A DNA stretch of 64,000 nucleotides from Vibrio campbellii CAIM 519 = NBRC 15631 = ATCC 25920 (GTDB lineage Bacteria; Pseudomonadota; Gammaproteobacteria; Enterobacterales; Vibrionaceae). Every line of letters starts with the position of its first letter. Position 1 is the stretch's first letter. The stretch is from the NCBI RefSeq assembly GCF_002163755.1, contig NZ_CP015863.1:2852001-2916000 (forward strand), in the 5' to 3' direction. Shown here piece after piece: positions 53,308 to 63,513 of the stretch. The notes beneath the pieces are model-generated. The model was given only the letters and a program-made list of their open reading frames with translations, searched no databases and had not been told where the DNA came from. Both the position numbers and the translations under genes were made by a program.

Positions 53308-54684
53308 ATGGGCGATACCGATCGGAAACTGTTTGTACTTGATACCAACATTCTTCTTCATGAACCCTTCGCCATCTTCTCTTTCCAAGAACACGATGTC
53401 GTCATCCCAATGACTGTGTTGGAAGAACTCGACCGAATCAAAGACAGTAAACGTGATGTAGCAAGGGATGCACGCGTTGCGATTCGCGCTTTGGAAGATC
53501 TGTTTAGAGACGCAACACCGGATGAAATCTCAGAAGGTATTCCGGTTTCTAAAGATAACCCAAGCCAAGGCACCATCTCTATTTTGGCGGACTTCGAGTT
53601 GCAGGAAACCGTCAAAGCTTTCGCCGACAAAGCCGGTGACAACCGCATACTCAATGCGGTGCTTTATCTGCAAAACAAACGTGCACCACGAGAAGTTGTG
53701 CTCGTAACCAAAGACATCAACATGCGTTTAAGAGCCAAAGGTGCTGGTGTACGCTTCGTTGAAGACTATCGTACGGATCAACTGATTGATGATGTCCAAT
53801 ACCTCACCAAAGGCTTCCAACAGCGTGAAGGCGACTTTTGGAGTGGTGTGGACGAAGTTGATAGTTACGCGCTGGGTGGAAAAACGTTCCATAAACTCAG
53901 CCGCGAACCGTTCGAGCCGACCTTTATCAACCAATACGTGATTGATGAAGAGAGTGATTTTGTAGGACGAGTAGAAACCATCAATGAGGATAAGGTTACG
54001 CTGCTCGATCTGAGTCGTGAGCGCATGATGCATCGTCGCGCTTGGGACATTACACCGAAAAATATCTACCAAGGCATGGCGATGGATGCCCTACTCGACC
54101 CTGATATTGATTTGGTGATTCTGACCGGTGCTGCAGGTAGTGGTAAGACACTGCTCGCCATGGCTGCGGCACTGGAACAAACCATTGAAAAAGGCATGTT
54201 CGATAAGATCATCGTAACGCGTAACACGCCAGACATTGGTGAGTCGATTGGTTTCTTGCCGGGCTCGGAAGAAGAGAAAATGATGCCTTGGTTAGCAGCG
54301 GTGACCGATACCTTGGAAGCGCTGCACAAGAACGACCATTGCACCGAAGGCTCGATGAAGTACATCTGCGATAAAGCCAACATTCAGTTTAAATCGATCA
54401 ACTTTATGCGTGGCCGCTCGATCCAGAATGCATTTGTCCTACTCGATGAGTGTCAGAACTTAACCGCTTCACAAATCAAAACCATCATCACCCGTTGTGG
54501 TGAAGGCACCAAGATTGTGTGTTCGGGTAACTTGGCACAGATTGATTCTCACTACCTCACGCCAGTGACGTCTGGTTTGACGTATATGGTTGAACGCTTC
54601 AAGAACTTTGAAGGCAGCGCCAATATTCACCTCAATGGTGTGGTGCGCAGTCGCTTGGCTGAATTTGCGGAAGAGAACCTATAA
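53308..54684 (+). CDS. PIN-PhoH fusion ATPase/ribonuclease (YlaK-type)
   Basis: 458 residues: a PIN nuclease-like domain (about 1-150; acidic DTN at 12-14, EELDRIKD) followed by a PhoH helicase-type ATPase (about 245-455; Walker A GAAGSGKT at 274-281, Walker B FVLLDECQN). Related PhoH2 proteins unwind and cut RNA. This differs from E. coli PhoH, which has no PIN domain. A long structured leader precedes it and a terminator follows at 54707. Confidence 0.9.
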   Translation: MGDTDRKLFVLDTNILLHEPFAIFSFQEHDVVIPMTVLEELDRIKDSKRDVARDARVAIRALEDLFRDATPDEISEGIPVSKDNPSQGTISILADFELQETVKAFADKAGDNRILNAVLYLQNKRAPREVVLVTKDINMRLRAKGAGVRFVEDYRTDQLIDDVQYLTKGFQQREGDFWSGVDEVDSYALGGKTFHKLSREPFEPTFINQYVIDEESDFVGRVETINEDKVTLLDLSRERMMHRRAWDITPKNIYQGMAMDALLDPDIDLVILTGAAGSGKTLLAMAAALEQTIEKGMFDKIIVTRNTPDIGESIGFLPGSEEEKMMPWLAAVTDTLEALHKNDHCTEGSMKYICDKANIQFKSINFMRGRSIQNAFVLLDECQNLTASQIKTIITRCGEGTKIVCSGNLAQIDSHYLTPVTSGLTYMVERFKNFEGSANIHLNGVVRSRLAEFAEENL

Positions 54685-54706
54685 CGAATACTCTCCCCCT
54701 AAAAAC

Positions 54707-54734
54707 AAAAGAGCGCTCAATGAGCGCTCTTTTT
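54707..54734. terminator. bidirectional terminator between the PhoH-type gene and tldD
   Basis: AAAAGAGCGCT, a 5-base loop, AGCGCTCTTTTT between convergent genes. Confidence 0.82.
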
Positions 54735-54754
54735 AATTCTGCTTCAGATGAAGT

Positions 54755-56200
54755 TTATTCAGTACCACCCACGGTGATGGAATCGAGCTTCAATGTTGGC
54801 TGACCAACGCCAACTGGTACGCTTTGACCCGCCTTACCACACACGCCAACACCTCTGTCAATGCTTAGGTCGTTACCCACCATAGAAACTTGCTGCATCG
54901 CTTCAATGCCAGAGCCAATCAGCGTTGCGCCTTTCACTGGCCGAGTGATTTTGCCATCTTCAATCAAGTACGCTTCTGATGCTGAGAATACGAACTTACC
55001 AGAAGTGATGTCCACCTGACCGCCACCGAAGTTTGGTGCGTACAGACCTTTCTTCACCGTAGAGATGATCTCTTCTGGCGTGTGCTCACCCGGTAGCATG
55101 TAAGTGTTAGTCATACGTGGCATTGGTAGGTGCGCGTAAGACTCGCGGCGACCGTTACCTGTTGGGTTTACACCCATTAGGCGTGCGTTCAACTTGTCTT
55201 GCATGTAGCCCTTAAGCACACCATTTTCGATAAGCGTGTTGTATTGACCGTTCACACCTTCATCATCGACGTTCAATGATCCGCGTAGGTCTTTTAGCGT
55301 GCAATCATCCACGATAGTACAAAGCGGAGACGTCACTTGCTCGCCCATCTTGCCAGAGAATACTGACGACTCTTTACGGTTGAAGTCACCCTCTAAACCG
55401 TGACCTACCGCTTCGTGCAGCAATACGCCCGGCCAGCCAGAGCCAAGTACCACAGGCATCATGCCTGCAGGTGCAGCTTCTGCTTCTAGGTTCACTAGCG
55501 CCATACGAATCGCTTCATCAGCGAATTGGAAGGCTTGTTTCACACCGTTCGTTTCAGACAGGAAGAAGTCGTAACCGAAACGACCACCGCCACCAGCGCT
55601 ACCGCGTTCACGGCGATCGCCTTTTTCAGCAAGAACACTGATTGATAGACGGACAAGCGGACGAATGTCACCAGCGTAAGTACCGTCGGTTGCAGCAACC
55701 AACATTTGCTCATGCACACCGCTGATGCTGATCGATACTTCTTTGATGAGTGGCTCTTTGGTACGGATATACGCGTCCAGAGACAACAACAGTTCGGTTT
55801 TTTGTTGCTTTTCCCAGCTTGCTAATGGGTTTACCGCATCGTAGTAAGCTTGGTTATCAGAACGTTTGAATGCATGCACTTTGCCATTTTGGCCTTGCTG
55901 CGCAATACCACGCGCGGCAATAGCACTTTGCTTCAAACCGTCTAATTGAATTTGGTCTGAATAGGCGAAACCGGTTTTTTCGCCTATGACTGCTCGTACA
56001 CCGACACCACAGTCAATATTGAAAGAGCCATCTTTAATGATGCTGTCTTCTAGAACCAGAGACTCGTGCCAGCTGGACTGAAAATAAATGTCCGCATAAT
56101 CGATCTGGCGCGTCGCAATGCTCGCTAGTGTGTCAGCGATGTCTTGCTCTGTCAGACCGTTTGGGGCAAGGAGTGCCTGTTCTATTTGGTTTATGCTCAT
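54755..56200 (-). CDS. tldD: Metalloprotease TldD
   Basis: 481 residues. The zinc motif HEAVGH (H262, E263, H267) is intact, and the C-terminal VCGKAGQSVPVGVGQPTLKLDSITVGG block is typical. It forms the active half of the TldD-TldE protease; TldE (PmbA) is encoded at 44467-45810. Last gene of the mre-rng-yhdP run, 11 bases after the nitrilase-like gene. Confidence 0.96.
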   Translation of the reverse strand: MSINQIEQALLAPNGLTEQDIADTLASIATRQIDYADIYFQSSWHESLVLEDSIIKDGSFNIDCGVGVRAVIGEKTGFAYSDQIQLDGLKQSAIAARGIAQQGQNGKVHAFKRSDNQAYYDAVNPLASWEKQQKTELLLSLDAYIRTKEPLIKEVSISISGVHEQMLVAATDGTYAGDIRPLVRLSISVLAEKGDRRERGSAGGGGRFGYDFFLSETNGVKQAFQFADEAIRMALVNLEAEAAPAGMMPVVLGSGWPGVLLHEAVGHGLEGDFNRKESSVFSGKMGEQVTSPLCTIVDDCTLKDLRGSLNVDDEGVNGQYNTLIENGVLKGYMQDKLNARLMGVNPTGNGRRESYAHLPMPRMTNTYMLPGEHTPEEIISTVKKGLYAPNFGGGQVDITSGKFVFSASEAYLIEDGKITRPVKGATLIGSGIEAMQQVSMVGNDLSIDRGVGVCGKAGQSVPVGVGQPTLKLDSITVGGTE

Positions 56201-56211
56201 AGTTAGCTCTT

Positions 56212-57033
56212 TTATTTCCGTTTCAATTCATTTTGAAAGCGACTGTGTTGAGTCAGCGGCATATTCTGCCTTACTTGCTGGTTGTGTGACAAATCTATCT
56301 CAGCCACCAGCAAGCCTACTTGGTCATTCAATTGTTGGTGAACGCTTCCCCAAGGGTCAATCACCATGGAATGCCCCCAAGTTTGACGGCCACATGGGTG
56401 CGTTCCCGTTTGCCCGCAGGCAAGAATCCAGCATTGGGTTTCAATGGCACGCGCTCGAAGTAACACTTCCCAATGTGCTTCTCCCGTTACCGCGGTAAAG
56501 GCAGCGGGTACAACTATAATTTGAGCCCCTGCTAAGCGTAACGCTTTAAACAATTCAGGAAAGCGTACGTCGTAGCAAATACTTAAGCCTACCGTACCAA
56601 TATTGGTCTCTGCCGTCACGATGCGATTGCCCGCGGCAAAGGTATCCGATTCACGATAACTGCCATGCCCATCGGCGACATCGACGTCAAACATATGCAG
56701 CTTATCGTAGTGAGCAATGCACTCGCCTTGCGGTGAGAAGACCAATGTCGTCGTGGTAACACCTTGCTCAGCGCGGATCGGTATGCTGCCCACAATTAAA
56801 GTCAGTTGGTGGTGCTGTGCGATATCAGATAAACGCTGCTGAATTGGACCGTCACCCAAAGTTTCTGCGTTCTGGTGATACGCCGCTCGGTTGGCAAATT
56901 GTGTGGTGTTTTCTGGTGTCACAACCAGCTTCACACCTTGCTCAGCAGCCAAGGCACATTGCTTAGCAATGAAGTCCAGATTCTGCTCGATATCTGGACC
57001 CGATGTCATTTGAATGATGCCAACACGTTCCAT
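56212..57033 (-). CDS. Nitrilase-superfamily carbon-nitrogen hydrolase
   Basis: 273 residues. The catalytic triad is visible: E41 (TPENT), K111 (HYDKLHMFD) and C153 (SICYDVRFPE). The closest well-known group is the Nit1/YbeM-like amidase that repairs deaminated glutathione, but other omega-amidases look alike. It is consistently found between yhdP and tldD in gamma-proteobacteria. No signal peptide. Confidence 0.88.
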   Translation of the reverse strand: MERVGIIQMTSGPDIEQNLDFIAKQCALAAEQGVKLVVTPENTTQFANRAAYHQNAETLGDGPIQQRLSDIAQHHQLTLIVGSIPIRAEQGVTTTTLVFSPQGECIAHYDKLHMFDVDVADGHGSYRESDTFAAGNRIVTAETNIGTVGLSICYDVRFPELFKALRLAGAQIIVVPAAFTAVTGEAHWEVLLRARAIETQCWILACGQTGTHPCGRQTWGHSMVIDPWGSVHQQLNDQVGLLVAEIDLSHNQQVRQNMPLTQHSRFQNELKRK

Positions 57034-57072
57034 GTTTTCTATTCCTTGTTCGTCAGAAGGTCAACTGTGCAA

Positions 57073-60000
57073 TCACTTCGCTTGCTCACGCAGTTTTTCT
57101 GGCAACTTGTATTCGCCCTTGCTTCGCGAAACCTCTTTTACAGTCGGCGAATCAAGCGGACCTTTCACTTCGTAATTTACTTGTGTGAAAACTTCCACCA
57201 CTGGAGAGATAACCGTCGAAATCGCCAGTACATACAATGCCGTTTGAGGCGCTACTGCGAAGGCGGTCAGCATTGGGATACCTGAAGTAATGTCTGGGGT
57301 AAAGTTCACTTCCGCATCCACCAAACGGGTGTTCATATCAGCGATACCGCGGATTTTCATCTCACCAGCAAGGGCATCCATCTCGATATCATTAGTGATA
57401 AACACACCATCTTGGATTTTGCCTGTCCCCGTAATCGAGTTAAAGGCCATGCCCTTGTCGAATACGTCGGTAAAGTCGAGCTGCATCTTACGAATGATAG
57501 AGTCGAGGCTGAATAGGCCAAGCAGTCGAGCAGCGCCGCTGACTTCAGTGATCACGCCTTTTCCGAATTCGGTAGACACGTCACCTTGTAAACTTTGCGT
57601 CTTCATCGACCAAGGTGCACCATCCCAACCCAACTTGGCATTGATTTCAAACGGTGCCTGCTGAATGCCTGAGGTAATACCAAAACGCTCCATCAAATCA
57701 CTGTTGTTCTCACCTTTCACCTTCATGGTTAGATTTGAATGACTACGTTCTTTCGTCAGTTCCCACCATCCGCTCATATCCACACGGTTTTGACCACTGC
57801 TAAAGTTTACATTCTTCCATTCAAGGCGGTTGTTAGCGCGTGCCACATCCACATTCACTTTGCCGACTTTATAGCCCTGCAACCAAAAGTCATCGATGCT
57901 CAAGGTTAAGTTTGGCATCTCTGCATGGAACTTGCGGTCAAAGTTTGAGATAAGCGGTGCCGCTTGATCTTCGCTGGCAAACAAGGAACCTCGCTCTTTA
58001 GTCATCTCATCGAAGCCCGGAATGTACAAATGTAGATGATCCAGTGAAACAGACAGCTCAGACGGCTTGAGGTAGTTCGCTTTACCTTTTACTTCCTGAC
58101 TATCTACATCAAGCTGCCAGCTTAAGTTCTTCTTACGCGCATTTAAGTTCACGTCATGGAACTCAATCCCACCAAGTTCTAAGTTTTGTACGTCCATACT
58201 CACGCGCGTAGGTACAGGAATCGTCGACGTTTTCATACTCGACAGCACTGACTGCGTCGTGCTTTGAGGAACGTGCATTAAGTCTGACCACTTATCAAGG
58301 CTCAAATCATCTAGACGAATCGAGGCATCGTGCCCGACGACTGGGCTGATCTTGAAGCCACCATTGCCAACCACAAGATTAGTCGCCGTTAACTGAGGTA
58401 CGTCGCCAGAAATATCGATTTCAGTCTGGTACTTCGCATTCGGAATTTGTAATCGCGCAGAAATGCTTTCTTGGTTACCAGAAGCTTGCAGCTTCGCTTG
58501 CCCTTTCTCGCCACGTTTTTTCGCCAGCGGATAAGGATATTCACTGGTTAACTGGCTAAGTTGAGCAAGCACATCCACTTGGTAGGTAAAGCCAACATCA
58601 TTCAGTTGTAGGTCGATATCCATTTGCCAAGGTGCATGACCAGACACCAGACTCAACCAACGCTCACCAAGGTAAGGTTTAAGCGGGTTTACCTCCCAAT
58701 CACCAAGGGTATTAATGGTTACGTTATAGCCTTGTTCCGCATTCTCACCGCGGAAGTCCAGTGAGATTGGCTGCTTCAATAGTTCAGCAGAGAGACCCGA
58801 AGTGGTCACAACGTCATTATCGAACTTGATACGACCGGTTGCGTTTTCTAACGTCATCGGCGGCGCATCTATGTCTACGCGGTTATTCTTAAGATCCGCA
58901 TAGCCCCAAGCGCGAGCGTCTTTCTCGGTATCAAATGGGATATTAAGTTGGAACTCAGAATAGACCGGCCCACTGACTTGCAGCGCGGTCAATGCAGCTC
59001 CCACGGAGTCAACCAATGGCGTCGCCATCATGTAGTCACGAACTTCATTACCCGGAGCGCTTGCTTTGGCTTCAATCTCAATGTGGCCACCTTCTGCAAG
59101 CTCAGGAATACGACCTGTAATTCGCTTCGCTTTCACGCCATTTAACGTGGCAGACTTCGAATCCAAATACATGGCGTCATTTTCAAACAACAAGTCGAGC
59201 TGTAAATCTGTGATGGTCGGCCAAGCAGTATCAAAGCTGAACTTCGCGTTCTTCAAACCAACCCATGCTTGGAACATACCGTTATGCGCTTTATACGGGA
59301 AGTCACCTAACTCGCCATACCAAAGCAGCTTAGCTGTATTAACCTTACCACCTTGAATCGCAGTAGAGAGGTAGTCTGTCAGATCTTGCCCAAGCGCTAA
59401 CGTCGGCAGATAACGCCAAGTTTCACCCGCGTTGTAGAGGTCGGCTTCGGCATAAAACGACAGGAATGGGCTTTGTTCTTTCGGAAAGTCGAGACGGAAC
59501 GCACCCAGCACTTGCAGATCCGGTGTAGCCGCCGTCACTTTATCGGACCATAAACGCCAGCCTGCTTCATCTTGCTGCCAGATGATGTCGACCTCACCTT
59601 GCTTAATGTTCAACGGCGCTTGAAATACATCTCCATACGGAAACACATCATCAATAACCGTCACTTTCGCTTTTGCTTGTTCTAGGTTACCCGATACTTT
59701 GCCTTGCACATGACTAAAGCCAGGCAGCAGCTCCCATTGCCTTAAACCCAATTCATCCAGTTCGGCTGAGTAACGTAGCGTGTCTAAACTGCCATTCATC
59801 GACAAACGGATATCTTCTAAACGCCCTTTTGGCACAAGCTTGTCGAGTAAATCCGTGGTAGATTCTGACTTCGGTACTAACTTAATTAACGGAGTGAGCG
59901 CTTCAATATCCAATTGCGAAAGGTTGAGTAGCCAGCCATCTGGTTGCCAATCAAAAGCAACATCCAGCTCTGGCCATAGCCTATCATCAGTGCGAATTTG

Positions 60001-60951
60001 AAGTGAGTGACCATTTACTTTCCAACCATTTCTATCGGGTAATAACTTGAAAATACCAGATTCGATCAGAAGGTCATGATGGCCATTTTCTTCCCACACT
60101 AGCTCTGAAGGTTGTAAGTCAATATAAGCATCAATTGGTTTACTATGCCTCAATGTAAGCCAAGTATTGAGGCTCACTTTCCCTGACTCAATACCCGATT
60201 GTTCTTGCATGTGAGTGGTTAGCCAAGGCGTCACAGACACGTCTTTGGCACTTATATAAAATTCGCCCGATACATCACGCAACGAGCCGTAATCTTTAAA
60301 GTTGGCACGCACCAATAACGAGTTAAGACTGGCGTCAGCAATACTTACCGTACCCTCTGCTAAATGGTGTTTACCTTGGTTACTCCAGCGTAACTGTTCG
60401 ATATCCAAGCGGCGTGTTTCACCGGAAACCGATTTATACCAGATGCGAGAATCAGTGATAGTGAAGTCTTTAAACTGGCGTAACAATAGAGAGTCGAGTT
60501 GGTCAATCAGCTTGGTTTCATTTTTGCTGACATTCGCAGGTGGCTCTTTACCTTCAGATTTCGACAACAGGTCGACAGTGCGAATATCTAACGCTAAATC
60601 ATCAATCGTTAAGTCCGCAACCACGGGCTTAAACTGCAAAAGAGATTGAATGAGATCGAATTCAATATAGATTTCATCCACTGCAAAACGAGCATCTTGA
60701 TTGTTCGGCAGATTCGCTTCTAAACCTTGCAGTGCGATAGAGGGATGGCTGTTACGCCAAGAACCAGCAACGCTGGTGATAGAAAAGTCAAAACCTGTGC
60801 CTTGCTTGACCCAGGTTTTGATCTCATCTTGGAAGTGGTTAAGTTGTGGCAATGCTACGCGCAGTGTGGTCACTAAAATGGACAAAAGCACCAACAGAGT
60901 GACCAACGTCCACGCGCAGAAACGCCCGAAACGGTTAAAACCAGAATTCAC
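57073..60951 (-). CDS. yhdP: AsmA-like envelope protein YhdP
   Basis: 1,292 residues, the usual size of YhdP. One N-terminal membrane helix (about 12-33) is followed by a very long periplasmic beta-rich body of repeated AsmA/DUF3971 strands and the conserved C-terminal GVITEVSGAARLLGLFSLDSI and TGTGKIQDGVF blocks. With TamB and YdbH it is thought to bridge the membranes and move phospholipid to the outer membrane. It follows rng by 11 bases. Confidence 0.94.
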   Translation of the reverse strand: MNSGFNRFGRFCAWTLVTLLVLLSILVTTLRVALPQLNHFQDEIKTWVKQGTGFDFSITSVAGSWRNSHPSIALQGLEANLPNNQDARFAVDEIYIEFDLIQSLLQFKPVVADLTIDDLALDIRTVDLLSKSEGKEPPANVSKNETKLIDQLDSLLLRQFKDFTITDSRIWYKSVSGETRRLDIEQLRWSNQGKHHLAEGTVSIADASLNSLLVRANFKDYGSLRDVSGEFYISAKDVSVTPWLTTHMQEQSGIESGKVSLNTWLTLRHSKPIDAYIDLQPSELVWEENGHHDLLIESGIFKLLPDRNGWKVNGHSLQIRTDDRLWPELDVAFDWQPDGWLLNLSQLDIEALTPLIKLVPKSESTTDLLDKLVPKGRLEDIRLSMNGSLDTLRYSAELDELGLRQWELLPGFSHVQGKVSGNLEQAKAKVTVIDDVFPYGDVFQAPLNIKQGEVDIIWQQDEAGWRLWSDKVTAATPDLQVLGAFRLDFPKEQSPFLSFYAEADLYNAGETWRYLPTLALGQDLTDYLSTAIQGGKVNTAKLLWYGELGDFPYKAHNGMFQAWVGLKNAKFSFDTAWPTITDLQLDLLFENDAMYLDSKSATLNGVKAKRITGRIPELAEGGHIEIEAKASAPGNEVRDYMMATPLVDSVGAALTALQVSGPVYSEFQLNIPFDTEKDARAWGYADLKNNRVDIDAPPMTLENATGRIKFDNDVVTTSGLSAELLKQPISLDFRGENAEQGYNVTINTLGDWEVNPLKPYLGERWLSLVSGHAPWQMDIDLQLNDVGFTYQVDVLAQLSQLTSEYPYPLAKKRGEKGQAKLQASGNQESISARLQIPNAKYQTEIDISGDVPQLTATNLVVGNGGFKISPVVGHDASIRLDDLSLDKWSDLMHVPQSTTQSVLSSMKTSTIPVPTRVSMDVQNLELGGIEFHDVNLNARKKNLSWQLDVDSQEVKGKANYLKPSELSVSLDHLHLYIPGFDEMTKERGSLFASEDQAAPLISNFDRKFHAEMPNLTLSIDDFWLQGYKVGKVNVDVARANNRLEWKNVNFSSGQNRVDMSGWWELTKERSHSNLTMKVKGENNSDLMERFGITSGIQQAPFEINAKLGWDGAPWSMKTQSLQGDVSTEFGKGVITEVSGAARLLGLFSLDSIIRKMQLDFTDVFDKGMAFNSITGTGKIQDGVFITNDIEMDALAGEMKIRGIADMNTRLVDAEVNFTPDITSGIPMLTAFAVAPQTALYVLAISTVISPVVEVFTQVNYEVKGPLDSPTVKEVSRSKGEYKLPEKLREQAK

Positions 60952-60962
60952 AAATTTTCCAA

Positions 60963-62432
60963 TTACATCATGACGACGTCAAACTGCTCCTGAATGTACA
61001 GGGGTTCAGCTTGAATACGAACTTGCTTACCAATAAATACTTCGAGTTCAGCTAGTGCATGGGATTCATCACCCAATAGTGTTTCAGCTACGTATGGCGA
61101 TGCGTACACAACGAAGTTGTCTGCATCATACGCACGATTCACTCGAGTGATTTCACGTAGGATCTCGTAGCACACGGTCTCAACAGTCTTCACGCTGCCG
61201 CGACCTTCACAAGTAGGACAGCTAGAACATAAGATATGTTCAATACTTTCGCGCGTACGCTTACGAGTCATCTCAACTAAGCCTAGCTGAGTAAAGCCGT
61301 TAATGTTGGTTTTTACGCGGTCTTTTGACAAGGCGGCCTCAAGCGAAGTTAGTACACGCTTACGATGCTCGTCCGATAACATATCGATAAAGTCGATAAT
61401 AATGATACCGCCTAAGTTACGTAGGCGCAGCTGACGGGCAATCGCTTGAGTCGCTTCGACGTTGGTGTTGAAGATGGTTTCTTCAAGGTTACGACGACCA
61501 ACAAACGCACCGGTATTGATGTCGACCGTTGTCATCGCTTCAGTTTGATCGATGATTAGGTAGCCACCAGATTTAAGCTCAACCTTACGCTCCAAAGAAC
61601 GTTGGATTTCGTTCTCTGTGTCGTACATGTCGAAGATCGGCTTGTCACCTTCGTATAGCTCAAGCTTGTCTGTTAGCTCAGGCACGTACTCAGAGGTAAA
61701 CTCTTTTAGGTTCTCATACTCTAGGCGAGAGTCGACCATGATTTTGTCCAATTCAGTGCCAACAAAATCACGTAGAATGCGCTGGGCTAAGCCTAGCTCA
61801 CCGTACAAGGTCGAGCGAGTTTTATACTTCGCACGACGCTCCATCACCTTCTGCCATAAACGCTTCAAAAATGCCGCATCTTGAGAAAGCTCTTTCTCAT
61901 CAGCACCTTCTGCCGCAGTACGAATGATAAAGCCACCGTGCTCATCACAGTAGTGATTGACGACTTTCTTCAGACGCTCACGCTCACTTTCGCTTTCAAT
62001 ACGCTGAGAAACACCAACATGGCTCGCTCCCGGCATAAAAACAAGATAACGCGAAGGAAGAGTGATATCCGTCGTCAGACGAGCGCCCTTGGTACCTAGC
62101 GGGTCTTTAACCACCTGTACAACAATATCCTGTCCTTGGCGAACCAATTCAGAAATATCACGCACTTGGAACTGTTGCTTTTCGTTCTCTGCCACACATT
62201 CGGTGTGCGGAACGATGTCTGACGCGTGTAAGAATGCCGCTTTATCTAGACCAATATCGACAAACGCCGCTTGCATGCCCGGCAATACTCGGCTCACTTT
62301 GCCTTTGTAAATATTGCCAACAATGCCGCGGCGCGATTCACGTTCTATATGAACTTCTTGTAGTACTCCACCTTCAATCATGGCCACACGAGTCTCACTC
62401 GGGGTCACGTTAAGCAGCAATTCTGCACTCAT
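60963..62432 (-). CDS. rng: Ribonuclease G
   Basis: 489 residues from the ATG at 62432; GAGG lies 7 bases before, better than the GTG two codons up. S1-like domain (about 35-120), RNase H-like/DNase-like catalytic parts with MTTVDINTGAF and GGIIIIDFIDM (metal aspartates), and the zinc-link CPTC near the end. It matures the 16S 5' end and cuts some mRNAs. It lacks the long C-terminal scaffold of RNase E. Confidence 0.96.
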   Translation of the reverse strand: MSAELLLNVTPSETRVAMIEGGVLQEVHIERESRRGIVGNIYKGKVSRVLPGMQAAFVDIGLDKAAFLHASDIVPHTECVAENEKQQFQVRDISELVRQGQDIVVQVVKDPLGTKGARLTTDITLPSRYLVFMPGASHVGVSQRIESESERERLKKVVNHYCDEHGGFIIRTAAEGADEKELSQDAAFLKRLWQKVMERRAKYKTRSTLYGELGLAQRILRDFVGTELDKIMVDSRLEYENLKEFTSEYVPELTDKLELYEGDKPIFDMYDTENEIQRSLERKVELKSGGYLIIDQTEAMTTVDINTGAFVGRRNLEETIFNTNVEATQAIARQLRLRNLGGIIIIDFIDMLSDEHRKRVLTSLEAALSKDRVKTNINGFTQLGLVEMTRKRTRESIEHILCSSCPTCEGRGSVKTVETVCYEILREITRVNRAYDADNFVVYASPYVAETLLGDESHALAELEVFIGKQVRIQAEPLYIQEQFDVVMM

Positions 62433-62450
62433 GTGCACACCTCAAAACAA

Positions 62451-63020
62451 TTATAAAAATTCTTGAATTAGCTGATCGGTTTCGAACAAAGGTAAGCCTA
62501 CTACGGCGTGATAACTGCCTTCGATTCGGGTGACGAAACGCCCACCGAGTCCTTGAATACCATAACTTCCAGCTTTGTCGCATGGTTCGCCTGACTGCCA
62601 GTATCGTTCTATTTCTTCTTCAGTCAGTGTTTTGAACCACACGTCAGTGATAACGACCACTGAGTGTTGTTGTTCTTTTGATACGATGCTCACCGCGGTC
62701 ATCACTTGGTGCTGACGGCCGGATAAATTACTGAGCATGCGTTTTGAATCTTCGAAACTTTTTGGCTTTTCTAGCACGTGGTTATCGCATACCACTACGG
62801 TATCGGAGCCCAATACAACGGAATCAGGCTTAGCCATCGCTAAGCCTGCTTGAGCTTTTTCCAAAGAGAGACGCAACACATAGTCTTTTGCTTGCTCGTG
62901 GTCTTGTTTGGCTTCCTCTATATCAGGAAGCACAATATCAAAGTCATAATCTAACTGAGCAAGCAGCTCTTTTCTTCTCGGAGAACCCGATGCGAGTACG
63001 AGGGATAAGCCCTTTTTCAC
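62451..63020 (-). CDS. Maf-type nucleotide pyrophosphatase (YhdE group)
   Basis: 189 residues of the Maf/ITPase fold: ASGSPRRKELL start, the LGSDTVV strand with the catalytic Asp, KPKSFEDSKRML and the GSYGIQGLGGRFV end. The mre-adjacent copy corresponds to YhdE, a dTTP/UTP pyrophosphatase. It lies 4 bases after mreD. Confidence 0.93.
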   Translation of the reverse strand: MKKGLSLVLASGSPRRKELLAQLDYDFDIVLPDIEEAKQDHEQAKDYVLRLSLEKAQAGLAMAKPDSVVLGSDTVVVCDNHVLEKPKSFEDSKRMLSNLSGRQHQVMTAVSIVSKEQQHSVVVITDVWFKTLTEEEIERYWQSGEPCDKAGSYGIQGLGGRFVTRIEGSYHAVVGLPLFETDQLIQEFL

Positions 63021-63024
63021 AACG

Positions 63025-63513
63025 CTACCTTACGTGCCATGCGCGACGGACGCGTCGCATTAATAAAAACATCCATGGCCAAAGTATACAGTTTATTGCT
63101 GCAGTCCACAGGGATAATGGATTAAATACTACGTCCTGGTTCAAATATTCCCCACAGAATATGAGAAGCTCTAGTAGCACGGTAAAAAAGGCAATCAAAA
63201 TAGATTGTTGCCATAATGCCATGTTACGGATAACCAAGAAGTTTAATGCCACCAAGTAGATAATGATCGACATCATCATCCCTCGGATCCCGAGCGTCGA
63301 GCCAATCAAAATGTCCCACAACAAACCTAAGATCAGAGCGGTACCAACATTAACACGGTGCGGCAATGCCAACACCCAGTAACAGGTCACTAGGAACAGC
63401 CATGATGGGCGCAACAAATCGAGTACGCCCGGCCATGGAATGGTTTGTAGGACTAGCGCAACGAAGAAGCTGACGCCGATGACCATTCGACTTCTTAATA
63501 CACTATTGGCCAT
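63025..63513 (-). CDS. mreD: Rod-shape protein MreD
   Basis: 162 residues, five or six hydrophobic helices, with the MreD motif LGLLWDILIGSTLGIRGM in the middle. Part of the elongasome that guides sidewall peptidoglycan synthesis with MreB, MreC, RodA and PBP2. Its start overlaps the mreC end by 11 bases, so translation is probably coupled. Confidence 0.95.
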   Translation of the reverse strand: MANSVLRSRMVIGVSFFVALVLQTIPWPGVLDLLRPSWLFLVTCYWVLALPHRVNVGTALILGLLWDILIGSTLGIRGMMMSIIIYLVALNFLVIRNMALWQQSILIAFFTVLLELLIFCGEYLNQDVVFNPLSLWTAAINCILWPWMFLLMRRVRRAWHVR